A DNA stretch of 64,000 bases from Siderastrea siderea. Lineage: Eukaryota; Cnidaria; Anthozoa; Scleractinia; Rhizangiidae. The notes beneath the pieces were generated by a model, which worked only from the letters and a program-made list of their open reading frames with translations, did no database searches and was not told the origin of the DNA. The position numbers and the translations under genes are program-made. This document shows positions 53,803-64,000 of the stretch, in pieces (position 1 is the first letter of the stretch; each line of letters starts with the position of its first letter). Location of the stretch: assembly GCA_964030785.1 (NCBI GenBank), contig OZ034975.1:17709142-17773141 (forward strand), in the 5' to 3' direction.

Positions 53803-55161
53803 TCACAAGTGGCTGAATGGTTCCCGACTTCGACGTCGGGAAAATACAACTCTTGACGGAAAAGAGTTAATGAGTAGCTTATTTATAAATTCCTGAAAAT
53901 AGATGGCCTTGCTATTTATTTTGTTTGAATATATGTAATGGCGCATAGCTAAGGTGGTGTAATTGAATTTTCTCTTTATTGCTGTTTCATGAATGCTAGA
54001 GAAAATACCGAACAAGAGTTCCTCGGTGGTAGGACAAATCTGACAAGAGTTGGTTTCATTAAACCACTGTAAGACTTTTTTGACTAAGGTTCTAGTAAAT
54101 GGGCATTCAACAAAAGTGTGTTCAATCGAGTCTTTATCCCCACAATACAAGCATTCATCGTCGGTTGTGATGCCAAATCTGAATAATTCTTTCTTCGTTA
54201 CTACAACTCTATGGATAAATTTAAATTGAAACTCCTTTAGCTTAGTATTCTTACACACGTTTTTGAGTGACTTGAAAATTTTACTCCAGGAATCTTTAGT
54301 TAGCGATAGGTTTTCACTCCAGCGCTTGGGGCCAGTTTGATCCTGAGTATGAGTTTTGGACGTGAACAATTTGTAGAAATCTCTTGACCTTGCCTTTTCA
54401 AAATTAATTTGTACGGAATCATTCAATTGGAAAGTGTTATCATTATTGGTAAAAAAGTTTTTGTCAAAGGTGTCAGATTCTTTGGCTATGGACAGGAGGT
54501 GCTTCGGAATAGCACTGATCACTTGATAATATTGTAGAAAGTTGGTTTGACATGAGTATATACGGGAGAACTCCTGGAAGGTTAAAAGGTTGCCCGTTTC
54601 ATCTAGTAAGTCTACAATCGAAATGATGCCCTTGTTAAACCATTCTCTTAGAAAGATCGGTTTCCCGCTAACGAGTATTTCTTCGTTATTGAATAATATT
54701 ATATCCTGTTTTTGGTAGTAAGCATAGAGAGATTTTAATTCGTTGAAATTATCCAAAATCGTCTTGTAGAAGATCGGTAAGTCGTTAAGGTATTTTGTAT
54801 CATAGTTGCACGTTAGGAGAAAGTTCAGGCCACCCATCTTCTTAAAGAAATAGTTTGGAATAGTGCACCAGTTTCTCTTAACAGAGTTCATAAGCCTAGG
54901 GATCCATGCAAGTTTAAGGGCTTTAAACATAATGTTAATATCGGGCATGCGTATTCCTCCCGTATCCGGATCTTGATAAAGGCCAGATCTTTTTATTTTA
55001 TCCTTTTTATTTCTCCAAAGAAATCTAAACGATTTTGTCTTTACTAAATCCACGGTTCCCGGAGGGACTACAAGATTTGAAGCCGAGTACACTAATTGTG
55101 ATATACCCAAGCTTTTTAGTATCATTGTTCTTCCGAATAATATCAGGTCTCTTGAACCCAC
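53803..55161 (-). pseudogene. LINE ORF2, C-terminal part
   Basis: Downstream of the RT core: GRTMILKSLGISQLVYS, GGIRMPDINIMFKALK and a CCHC-type motif (CLYCGDKDSIEHTFVEC), the usual C-terminal zinc-binding region of L1/Tx1-like ORF2. It is out of frame with the RT part; two shifts lie near 55250 and 55160. The last 20 or so codons probably read into 3' non-coding sequence. Confidence 0.75.
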
Positions 55162-55229
55162 ATGTCCAGTTTAGTTTGTAGTTTTCGAATCTTTTGATTG
55201 AAATTAAGCTCGTTATTTCCTTTGTCATC

Positions 55230-56988
55230 TTAAGAAAAGTGTATCCCAAGTATTTTCACCGGGCCATGAAACCATTTTATACCAAGGGGCCTATTTTTAT
55301 TACTTGCCCATCGTCCCAGCCAGATAGCCTTCGTTTTTTTCACATTTAAGGATAGACCAACTAGTTTCCCAAAATCATCTACTATTTTCAGTGCCTTTTC
55401 CAACGATGCTAAGTCGGCGTTAAAGAGGGTCGTATCATCAGCGAACTGAGACAGCTTGATTTCATTTCCAAAAACCTTGATACCTTTCACGGTGGAGTCC
55501 TTACGGATTTTATTTGAAAGCAATTCAGCCGAAAGAATGAACAGGTAAGGGGAGAGAGGGCAGCCCTGACGTACACCTTTAGACGGATTAAACCAGTTCG
55601 TTGTATAGCCATTGTTGACTACCGTACTCTCTATGTTCGTATAGAATGTGCTAACCCAGCGTTTGATGTCACTTCCAAAATTAAAGTAGTCTAGCGTTTT
55701 CGCTATGGACGGCCATGCGAGGAAATCGAAGGCCTTCTGAAAGTCTAATGATGTCAATATCCCGGGAAGATTTTGTGATTTCGTTGTTTCCATTATGTCA
55801 CTTATAAGACGAATATTTTCCCCTATGTAACGTCCTTTAACAAAACCTGTTTGATCGGAATGGATTAGGAAAGGAAGTATTGATTCGAAGCGTTTTGCGA
55901 TTGCTTTAGAAGCTATTTTGAAGTCAACATTTAGTAGAGTGATTGGTCTCCAATTTGTTAGTTCTAAGAGCGAGCCATCATCTTTTGGGGTTAGCGTTAT
56001 TATTCCCCTTCGTTGGGAGATACAAAGCTCACCTTTCATATGAGCTTCGTTAAAACTTGCCAACAAGTCGTTACCTATTAGTTCAAAGAAGTATTTATAA
56101 AATTCGACTGTAAAACCGTCTTCCCCTGGGGCTTTGTCATTCTGGAGGGTTTCTAATACTTTTTTGCATTCGTCATATGTTAGTTGACCTTCTAGGCTGT
56201 CTCTATCTTCGTCCGAGAGCTTGGAGAGTTCTAAGTTCCGGATAAATGTATCGCATTCATCGTCCGAAAAGGTACCTTCAGATGCATATAGATTTTTGTA
56301 AAAGGTTTCAATTTGGTCTAGAATCACGTTGGCATTGTTTGTGGTTGACTCATCCTGTAATCGAAGTTCACTGATGGTCTTTTTGTTGTAGTTGCGTCTT
56401 TCCAAGTTGAAGAAATATTTTGTCGGTCGTTCTCCGTTTTCCACCCAGCGGCATTTTGCGCGAAACATAGCTTGTTTACCCTTCTCTTCATAAATTGACT
56501 TAAGTTCAGCTTTAAGTTGGTCATATTCTTGCAGCACCCCAGCAATATCGGGGGAGGAGAAATTATTACAGATGGCGTCATCGAGCAGGTTTAATTTCTG
56601 TATAATGTCCTGTTCACGGTTTCTAATGCTTTTAGATTTACTTTTGGAGTAAGAGATTGTCGCAGATCTAATTTCCATCTTCATCATCTCCCAAAGGAGT
56701 CTTTTATCAGTTAAGTAGCTGTAATAATTACGAGCTTGTGAGTACGTGTCACGAACCTTGGCGATATATTGCTCGTCGTTTAAAAGGGTGTTGTTAAATT
56801 CCCGATATCCCGGGCTTCTGGGGCATTTGTTTGGCAAAGATAAAGAGATGTGTATCGCGTCATGGTCGGGTGCTATCGCGGGGCAGATCTCTGTGTTTTT
56901 TACACTAAGTGTGAGGTTTTTGGCAATTAGAAAAAAGTCAATTCGTGATTTAACTTTTAAAAATTTTGACTCGTAGAGTCAAGGGTAG
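55230..56988 (-). pseudogene. LINE ORF2, end of endonuclease and reverse transcriptase
   Basis: Reverse transcriptase motifs in order: ITLTPKDDGSLLELTNWRPI, DQTGFVKGRYIGENIRLI, SLDFQKAFD (first Asp), GVRQGCPLSPYLFIL and SQFADDTTLF (catalytic DD), then LNVKKTKAIWLG. The endonuclease N-terminal part is lost by 5' truncation. The frame ends at 55230 where the alignment with the next part shifts. Confidence 0.82.
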
Positions 56989-57201
56989 CGCAAGGGTTTG
57001 GCGCCTTTTTCGTCCAGTCCTGTGCCCGATTCTTGTTCCCTTTTTATCTCTTTTCTCATTTTTTTCTTTCTTTATTTCTTAATTTCATAAAAATTATAGT
57101 GGCTGCGTTTTTAATAAAACTAACAATTTTACCACAGAATTTTTTTTACGCGGTGCGAGTCTACAATAAATCGATTTCAAGCATTCGCGACAGGCGTTCA
57201 T
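56989..57201. repeat. 213-bp direct repeat, right copy
   Basis: Matches 52600-52812 over the same length. It continues into GACGCAAGCC, which is absent on the left. Confidence 0.85.
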
Positions 57202-57283
57202 GACGCAAGCCGTAGTATAGACTCTCATCTCCCACGGCTCTGGACCAATCAGAAAACGAGAAACTGGTAAGATGTGGTAAAAT

Positions 57284-57560
57284 GTACAGTACCGTGCGCG
57301 CGCTCATCCTGTTACACTTGTATTTTTCTTTTAAGTTACTTAAAAAGGTTGAAAAACGTTAAGTTGGATAATAAATCTCTTGTTAGATGTTTCGGTGTGA
57401 TTATCGCCGTATATTTTTACTCATTGTTTGTATTTTGACTCGCGCTGCGGGCTCGTCAAAATATGGCACAACTCGTAAAAATATACGGTGATACTTCACA
57501 ACGAAACATCTAATAAGATATTGTACTAAGATCTAATCTGATTTCATCAAACGTGTTATT
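57284..57560. mobile_element. Crypton-related MITE with terminal hairpin, copy 2
   Basis: Nearly identical to 44004-44282. The hairpin is at 57380-57517 with a GACTCGCGCTGCGGGCTCGTC tip. Confidence 0.7.
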
Positions 57561-57585
57561 TTAAAAATACCATAATCGTAGTCAG

Positions 57586-58800
57586 GCATGATTTAAAAAT
57601 AGTAAAAAGATTGTTGTCACTGACTAAAATTTGAAAGCAGACGTTTCGGTTAAAAATAACTGTAACGTTCTTCAGCGTAAGTTCAAATAGCGTCCAGATG
57701 TAAATTAGATGCTTTTTAGAAAGGCGAGAATCCACTAGGGATTGGCCAGGATTTTGTACATCTCAGGAATGTGCACGTGTTCATTGATCGAGTTCGGTTC
57801 ACGGATGGAATGCCATGCTTCTAAAAACAGTCTGCGTGACCACTGAGAACAGCGGTCCACAATCTCGACATCGTCGAAATTAAAATCGTGATTAGTTTGC
57901 GCGCAATGTTGTGCCAACAGGGAGTTCTTGTCACCTGTGAAAACAGGTCTTTTGTGTTCTCTTGTTCTGGGTTTTAGTGCGCGTGATGTTTGTCCGATAT
58001 AAACTTTCTGACAGTCTTTGCAGCTGATTTTATAAACAGCTCCTGTCTATAGATCTTGATCAAACTTGTCTTTAGGCTTTTAGGATTGAGCCGACAGTCT
58101 TTACGGGTTTGTGGGCGGCATTTACGTTGAAATGATTCAAAGTTCTTGCATATTTTCCGAAATTCCTTTAATGTACGGCAAAGTGACAAAACCTTTGCGT
58201 GTTTGAGACTGTGGTTGAACTTCAGGTGTTGGTGTTGTTGTTTTTTGGCAGCTTCTTATGAAGGAGTCGGTGTAGCCATTGATCTTAAGCGCATCAACTA
58301 CATGTTGTACTTCAGATAGTTTGTCGTTCTCAGTTGACGGGATCTTCTTTGCTCTGTCGAGAAGGGTTCTAGCAACCGAGCGCTTGTGTTGTGAAGGGTG
58401 GCGAGAGTTGAAGTGAAGGTAATTGTCAGTATGTGTGGCTTTCCTGTAAACGCTGGTCTCAATTGTTCCATCGGGATTCCTGGTTGTCCCCGTGTCGAGA
58501 AATGCAATAGATCCGTCTTTTTCCTCTTCTACAGTAAATTTGATGTGTGGGTTGATGGAATTGAGATGGTTGTGGAATTCTGTAAGGTGTTCTCGGGAGA
58601 GGAACAATTAGGACCAGCATTTACAGGAAAGCCACACATACTGACAAGTACCTTCACTTCAACTCTCACCACCCTTCACAACACAAACGCTCGGCTGCTA
58701 AGAACCCTTCTCGACAGAGCAAGGAGGACGACAAAAAGAGGACGACAAACTGAGCAACTGAGCAACTGAGGACGACAAACTATCTGAAGTACAACATGTA
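57586..58800 (-). pseudogene. Second Penelope-like element, decayed, with inverted partial copy
   Basis: The minus strand carries RT thumb (FLDTGTTRNPDGTIE, VYRKATHTDNYLHF; 58607-58137), then a shifted frame with a VYKISCKDCQK-like GIY-YIG region (58189-57974), then MAQHCAQTNHDFNF and FLEAWHSIREPNSINEH (57917-57735). Frameshifts and a stop separate the pieces. From about 58620 the plus strand restarts as an inverted copy at the same YRKATH codons and decays by 58800. A hammerhead-like motif lies at the 3' end. Confidence 0.75.
57640..57675 (-). ncRNA. Hammerhead ribozyme-like motif
   Basis: Minus strand CTGAAGA, a weak GTTA/TAAC helix II, then GAAACGTC. Same position relative to the coding region as in the first Penelope element. 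Confidence 0.4.
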
Positions 58801-58955
58801 CTTTGCCGTCTGCTTTGTTAATAGTACGTAATTCTTGCATGAAAGAGGCTAAACTCACTGACGAAAACAGACAAAGCGAAAGCTCGGACCGGTCCCGTCA
58901 ACCTACTCTGCCTTTTAAGAACTGAAACTAATTCCCGGTTTTCTTTCCGTTTTAG

Positions 58956-59300
58956 TTCCTTTTCTCATGCGTGAGTGTCTACATGAATGCAAGGTGAAGG
59001 AGCTCACAATCCCTAAAGGCGGACAGATCTTTTTCCCCATTTCCAGCATTCATCGAGATCCAACCATCTGGCCCAATCCAGAAAAATATGATCCAGAAAG
59101 ATTTTCTCCCGAGGCTAAGCAGTCTCGTGACCCGTATCTGTATCTCCCATTGTGTTGGCAAGAATTTTGAAAAAATACAAGCTGGAAGTGGCGGCCGATA
59201 CAGTCATCCTTCCTCGCGTTAAAATCAACATCACTCTTGTAATTGATGGCGGGGTTAATCTTAAATTGAATCACGCTGTTAATCATGCAAATTATAAAGC
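58956..59300 (+). pseudogene. Cytochrome P450 (CYP3-like) remnant
   Basis: After an acceptor (CCGTTTTAG|TT) the frame reads ECLHECKVKELTIPKGG, SSIHRDPTIWPNPEKY and DPERFSPEAK (the PERF motif), then YLYLP. The expected F-x-x-G-x-x-x-C-x-G heme loop is missing. Instead, in another frame from about 59158, the C-terminal strand (RILKKYKLEVAADT, IDGGVNLKL) follows at once. About 40 codons including the heme-ligand cysteine are deleted, so it is non-functional. Upstream P450 exons are not seen in the window. Confidence 0.7.
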
Positions 59301-60500
59301 TGTCAGTATGTTGCTCTCCTAGTCCCAGATAGGCGTATATATCCGACCCTGTTTGGAGGAGCGGTAAGTGCAGTGGTTTAAGAGCCGCTGTCTGAAATTA
59401 TCGAGAATTGGGCGTCAGTCGTGAAATTTTGAATTTCTTTATATTTTGCCCAAGTAACCTCTGTAGTGAAGTATTTTCAAAAATAACGTTAAAAGTTTCA
59501 ACAGCTTTTTATTTTTTTCGAAATCGGGCAAAGTTTGAAAATACGGCATATCGGCCTCCTTCGAATAGTGAAACTGGTGGAAAATAACACATTTTTATCT
59601 CGCTCGTACGTTAAAACGCGGAGTCGTCTGTTAATGAAATACAAACACAAGATAAACAAACTTTAGCTCTTTATAATACAGTAATTTTCTTTGGATAAGC
59701 TGTTCAAGTGAGAATGTATCGGCCGTTAGAAGAAAAACAGTTTCAGGTATTTAAAAAAATTGCAAATTTCACCCAACTTCCACACTACAGAAACCCAATT
59801 GGTACGTGGATTTTGGACATGGAATAACAACAGGTTTGAAGAAAAACCTTTGTAAACTACTGTGTTAAAATATTTCTGGCGGCAATGAAAATTTACACCG
59901 TCGAGAGACTAAAATGTGAAGGGCAGTTAGACACGAATCGCCGACTGAATTTATGACACAAACCGCCTACTGGCTACGCAAAGCAAACGGTAGCCCTTTT
60001 CATTGAGAGAAATGCCGGAGAAAACCTTCGCAAAATTACTTAGGGGGCTTGCAGAATAATTTTACATAGTGTCTGCTGAAGTTAAGTGTTGTTTTTGAAC
60101 TACGATCAACACACGCACGTCTTGTTTTAGTAGCTTTTAGTACACGGATCGGTCGATCGAAACCGCAACATATGCATAACCAGAACTATATCTTACCGTG
60201 TTTTTAAAATTATCCATTATCTGTCTGATAAAAATAATCCTCCACTCCATCGTTGTGATTGGTACTGTAATAGCTGTAGCTTGCTGGACATGTGAGAACG
60301 TTGTGTTCCTGAAATTTGTCATCACTTAGCCGCAAACAAACTGACAAAAGTAACATTGTGGAACAGTACCAGACTATATGTTGCTAGAACAAGATTGCGT
60401 GACGCATGACATGGGCAAAGGTCAATCGATGCTTTTTGAGGTATAAGCGTATGTATAAGTTAATATTTTGAAGAACAACACAACACTTTTTAGTTTCAAA
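59301..60500. other. No gene seen; possible tRNA-like fragment at 59355-59425
   Basis: GGAGCGGTAAGTGCAGTGG resembles a tRNA-derived SINE head, but no B box was found. A 62-codon minus frame at 60325-60137 ends near a good donor (AACACG|GTAAGA); it is unidentified and may be chance. Confidence 0.3.
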
Positions 60501-60533
60501 AACATGTTTCGGCATCCCTGATGCCATCCTCAG
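60501..60533 (-). ncRNA. Hammerhead ribozyme-like motif
   Basis: Minus strand CTGAGGA-T, a perfect 6-bp helix II GGCATC-AGG-GATGCC, then GAAACATGTT with a self-complementary ACATGT helix III. It is not next to a recognisable Penelope coding region. Confidence 0.5.
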
Positions 60534-60627
60534 TTGTATGTATAAGTTCTAGAAATACTGGGTTTTTTATCCACCTTTTGATGCAACAAAGCTTTCATGC
60601 ATTGATATCGTGTCGGTATTTTTTTTC

Positions 60628-61790
60628 TTTTGACATTTCATTGCATGGCATCTTGTGGCTATATATTTAAAGCATCCTGATGATAGTCCTCGTCAGAATG
60701 TCCTCGTTGGTGTACCCTGTGGCCCCAGTTCATTTAACCTGGGGAATGTTAAATGTGTGGCAATCGGCGAGTGTAGCAAAAATGTATACAATCACCTCGT
60801 GTATTGTAAATCGGCTACGAGTCGACATTACACTCAATAGTGAATCTACGCTTTTACTTACTCGAGCAGGTAGGGAGTTTCCTGTTAGACATTACAAATC
60901 CTAGAGAGCGATTTGGACATTTTTAAAAAAAACTATAATAATGTAAATCAGCATTTATATTTCAGGCATTTTTGAGACAGAAGGAGTCTCACTTTAAAAT
61001 AACAGTGTGCCCACGACATCGGTATTTGTTTGGGACTAGGTGGCGGTGTACACTTGCACAGGTAAGCTCGCGTAAGTATTTGCATAAATGATTTTCGTTG
61101 ATAATAAATTATCCGCAATTTGTCTGGCTGGGGGAGGCTAATCAAAGACATACTTACACAGAAAACCGCTGCTCAAACATACTTTCCTAATAGAAAACCG
61201 TTACTGCCGTGATTTAAAAAAAGCACAAACAAAAACAGAAAACCGTGTCCCATCGTTCCCAAACTAATCTTACATGGTTTATTAGCTCGTGCCCCAAAAC
61301 ATGTTTTTTGGGGTCAGTTCACAACTGTATATTTAATAAGTGTTTTAGATACACGAGTGCACGAGCGCGAACCGCAAAAAAAAAAAAAATCGAAGATGTT
61401 CTCATTGCCTCAGCCAACCTCTCACCCGTTGTGTGCGCTCGTGAAAACCTACCTTACTCGAAAAAAAAAAACGTCTGTGACGTAAGTCTTTTTGAGAAAA
61501 AAATGTGAATTAAAGGAGGGTGCTGGGGGTTTCGTTAAAATAGTTTTGGCCTTGTGAAATTCCACCAGCTACCCCTCCGGAGACACTGTGAATAGGGTCA
61601 GTTATTATGTTCTTGCGATTTTCTCATTTCCATGAATTATTTCCTGGATAAAAACCATTTCAGAAAGAAAAAGATTCTTTATTTGCGTGATCAGTATCCG
61701 TTAAATTTCAACACCTTAGACTAAAAGCAGTCTCTCTTCCCGCTCAGGGATAGTCTAGTCAGTCGAGAAAAACGAACAAGCGAGCTGACG
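60628..61790 (+). repeat. Long inverted repeat, left arm
   Basis: Reverse-complement matches to 62470-64000 include TTGACATTTCATTGCATGGC (right-arm match at about 63976-63995), the 60660-60905 block, GAAAACCGCTGCTCAAACAT and CAGTATCCGTTAAATTT. Arms differ by indels and many substitutions. A terminal transposon repeat or fold-back element is likely. Confidence 0.7.
60664..60904 (+). pseudogene. Unidentified conserved frame, left-arm copy (frameshifted)
   Basis: It reads VLVGVPCGPSSFN, CVAIGECSKNVYNHLVYC, then after a shift SESTLLLTRAGREF and RHYKS before TAG. The right arm (63766-63503) encodes the same peptide in one frame. I do not recognise the family. Confidence 0.4.
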
Positions 61791-62469
61791 AGCGCTAAAT
61801 CGCCTTCGGCGTTGTAATGTGACGCGCATTTGGACAATGGTGGAGCCGCTGTTGAAGCAATAGAGTTCTTCTGTCGAAGGCACTACCGTGTGATAGGTTG
61901 CCCGAGGAAATTTGATGTTCACAACAAATATTAGCCCGAGAACGCAGTTCAAAGGCTTATGTGAAGTTTGAACATCAAATTTCCGAGGGAACCTACCACA
62001 CATGGGGCCTGAGACCGAAGGACTATTGTTTTTATTGTTCAACGCTAAATTTTGAGCGAAAATTGCCCAAAACGGTCACTATGCGCTGATAGGCGCCCAC
62101 TGAGGAGAGACACCATCGCGTCACGTGATCGATTTCGACCAACGGCAGCACGCCAAAATTTAGCGTCGTGCTATAAATATATATATGCTATGCGCTAGTG
62201 TACTAGAGCCGGCTCAATACTAGGCGGCTTGACACGCCCGTCACGTTTCAACGCCATGTTTGTGCAGGTGATTTTCGCGCTTGCTTCTTTCCCTTATTCG
62301 TTTCCCTCGACTATTCCTGAGAGGAAAGAGAGACTGCTCGGCCTACTCTTCCCGCTAAGGACTAGTCCAGCCAAAACAACCCGCGAGTGCACGTAAAAAT
62401 TGCTTGCGGTGTTCGGCGATTTTCGCGCGTGCTCCACACCCGCGTCACGTTTCAACGCCATAGGCGATT
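61791..62469. repeat. Spacer of the long inverted repeat, with nested hairpins
   Basis: Contains a hairpin at about 61892-62000 (TAGGTTGCCCGAGGAAATTTG and its near complement; arms shown partly), another at about 62042-62168 (CGCTAAATTTTG / CAAAATTTAGCG) and two copies of GTCACGTTTCAACGCCAT (about 62237 and 62445). No transposase is seen. Confidence 0.55.
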
Positions 62470-63304
62470 TCGCGCTCGCCAGCTCCCTTGTTCGTTTTCC
62501 TCGACTATCCCTGAGCGGAAAAAAAGAGTGCCCGCAGCCTAAGGTGTTGAAATTTGACGGACACTGATCACGCAGATAAAGAATCTTTTTTCCAAAATGG
62601 TTTTTATCCAGAGAATAATTCATGAAAATGAGGAAATCGGAAGAACATAATAACAGACCGTTCATTTCTTATTCACAATGTCCACGGAGAGGAAACTAGT
62701 GGAATTTCACAACGCCAAAACTATTTTAATGAAACCCCTAGCCTACTCGTTAATTAACAGTTTTTTTTTCATAAAGACGTCGCCTTTTCACAGAAGTTTT
62801 ATTTCGTGCAAGATGGTTTTTCACAAGCGCGCACAAAAGGCCGGGGGAATGAGAACATTCCTTTTTTTTTTTTTCGCGCTTTGCGATTGCGCACTCGCGT
62901 ACCTAAAACACTTGATAAATAAACCGCTGTGAACAGATTTCAGAAACCATGTTTTACTGAATGTAGCGCGAGTTTTTGGGGGACAAGCTTTTACAAACCA
63001 CGTAAGATTTGGGAACAGTGGGACTCCGTTTTTTGTTTTTGTTTTGTTTTTTGTTTTTATCACGGCGGTAACGGTTTTCTGTTACGAAAGTATGTTTGAG
63101 CAGCGGTTTTCTGTGCCACCTCTCCCCCAGGAACATGAAAGAGTTGGTAAAACTGCGCACACCAGATTAACCGTGTAAACAAATTGCGGCTAATTTATTC
63201 TGAACAAAAACCAGTCATACAAATGTTTACGCGAGCCTACTTGTACAAGGCGCTCATAACATGGGCTGAATGCGCCTTTTTAAATCCATATCGAGTTTCT
63301 GGGG

Positions 63305-63385
63305 CTGAGGATTTTCCCTTGTGGGCAGCCACCTCTGTGGGGATCGAACACCGCGAGTTATATTGCAACGCCACCTAGTCCCAAA
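63305..63385 (-). repeat. tRNA-like B-box sequence inside the right arm
   Basis: Minus strand has GTTCGATCCCCAC preceded by GACTAGGTGGCG, resembling a tRNA-derived SINE. The left arm keeps only the GGGACTAGGTGGCG part (about 61037), so part of it was lost there. Confidence 0.35.
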
Positions 63386-63502
63386 CAGATTTCAAAGTCG
63401 TGGGCACAATGTTAATTTTAAATGAGACTCTTCTGTCGCAAAAATGCATGAAATAAATACGCCGATTTAATTTACAAAAATGGCCAAATAAAAAATCGCT
63501 CT

Positions 63503-63766
63503 CTAGGATTTGCAATGTCTAACAGTAAACCCCCTACCTGCTCGAGTAAGTAATAGCTGGGATTCACTGTCCACTGTAATGTCGTCGCTGATTTTACAAT
63601 ACACGAGGTGACTGTAGACATTTTTGTTACACTCGCCGATCGCCACACAGTCAGCATTCGCCGGGTTAAATAAACTAGGGCCACAAGGTCCACCAACAAG
63701 GACTATCACCATGGGTGATGCTTGTATAGCCTTAAGAGAGGGGAGGGACAGGGTTTTAAACCACAC
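63503..63766 (-). CDS. Unidentified conserved frame, right-arm copy
   Basis: An open frame with VIVLVGGPCGPSLFN, DCVAIGECNKNVYSHLVYC, then LLLTRAGRGFTVRHC and a TAG at the same place as in the left arm. Conserved cysteines and several third-position differences between arms hint at past coding. Only about 70 codons are shared; the true gene structure is unknown. Confidence 0.35.
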   Translation of the reverse strand: MWFKTLSLPSLKAIQASPMVIVLVGGPCGPSLFNPANADCVAIGECNKNVYSHLVYCKISDDITVDSESQLLLTRAGRGFTVRHCKS

Positions 63767-64000
63767 CCGCTTCCCTTACCCTTTAATCCCGGTTCCCGCT
63801 CTGTATTTGTTGGCTCCCACCTCTTTGCATTCTTCTAGATTGCGAAGTATTGCGCAATGTTGGGTAATTTTCCCCTTTATCTCCCGCTTCCCGCCCCCTC
63901 TTCTCCCTCCTCCCGTACACCTCCCGCCCACTTTTCTCCCGGTCTCCCGCTCCTCCTGCCCCCCTCCACATAAGATGCCACGCAATGAAATGTCAAAGAA

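Larger units (their letters stand above)
52813..56988 (-). mobile_element. 5'-truncated LINE (L1/Tx1-like)
   Basis: The minus-strand 3' end is an A-tail at 52820-52813. The body carries reverse transcriptase coding sequence up to 56837 and, upstream, the last part of an APE endonuclease (KSRIDFFLIAK and PDHDAIHISL), where it is cut off at about 56988. It is flanked by 213-bp direct repeats. Confidence 0.8.
62470..64000 (-). repeat. Long inverted repeat, right arm (continues past the window)
   Basis: Complement of the left arm, interrupted by a pyrimidine-rich segment at about 63720-63965 (CTCCC repeats). The match resumes with AAGATGCCACGCAATGAAAT near the window end, so the outer boundary is outside. 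Confidence 0.7.

Noticed and set aside
60137..60325. 62-codon minus-strand frame ending at a good splice donor
   Set aside because: No family resemblance and no partner exon on the left, where only Penelope and P450 remnants lie.

Overview
This is intron-rich, AT-rich eukaryotic DNA dominated by transposable elements. The probable source is a cnidarian, most likely an anthozoan. That rests on the mixture of Penelope-like retroelements, Cryptons and fold-back MITEs together with an Ig-domain receptor tyrosine kinase (RTK) family; it is an inference, because no species marker is visible.

Layout. 1-3104: the edge of an unusual element with a tyrosine recombinase carrying a C-terminal Myb-like domain (+), convergent with a broken superfamily 3 helicase gene (-). 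3105-5950: nested palindromes, AAT arrays and a TCC microsatellite. 5966-21086 (-): RTK A, 12 recognisable exons (signal peptide, two Ig domains, transmembrane exon, kinase domain up to subdomain X); the last kinase exon and the tail are missing. 21087-28132: intergenic repeats and a decayed retroelement. 28133-48214 (-): RTK B, a tandem paralogue with complete splice phasing (13 exons, 1728 nt including stop, 575 residues) and a duplicated first exon. Its introns carry a Penelope remnant, MITEs, a tRNA-derived SINE and a tandem array. 45600-47513: a palindromic Penelope insertion with a 12-bp target duplication. 49490-51550: a Crypton with an intact tyrosine recombinase ORF and a right-end hairpin. 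52600-57201: a 5'-truncated LINE between 213-bp direct repeats. 57284-58800: a MITE and a second, decayed Penelope element. 58956-59300: a cytochrome P450 remnant. 60628-64000: a long inverted repeat that runs off the right edge.

How the genes relate. Kinase exons of RTK A and B have identical lengths and phases (52, 179, 117, 188, 129, 89, 41, 100 nt), so they arose by gene duplication about 23.5 kb apart. The paralogous introns serve as empty sites for each other and reveal insertion boundaries. In RTK A a later tandem duplication copied the Ig exon and half of the transmembrane exon. Upstream of RTK B a tandem duplication copied the signal-peptide exon; the Penelope palindrome and the Crypton lie in only one of the two copies.

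Exon limits are inferred from GT/AG sites, reading phase and comparison of the paralogues; no transcript evidence is available.
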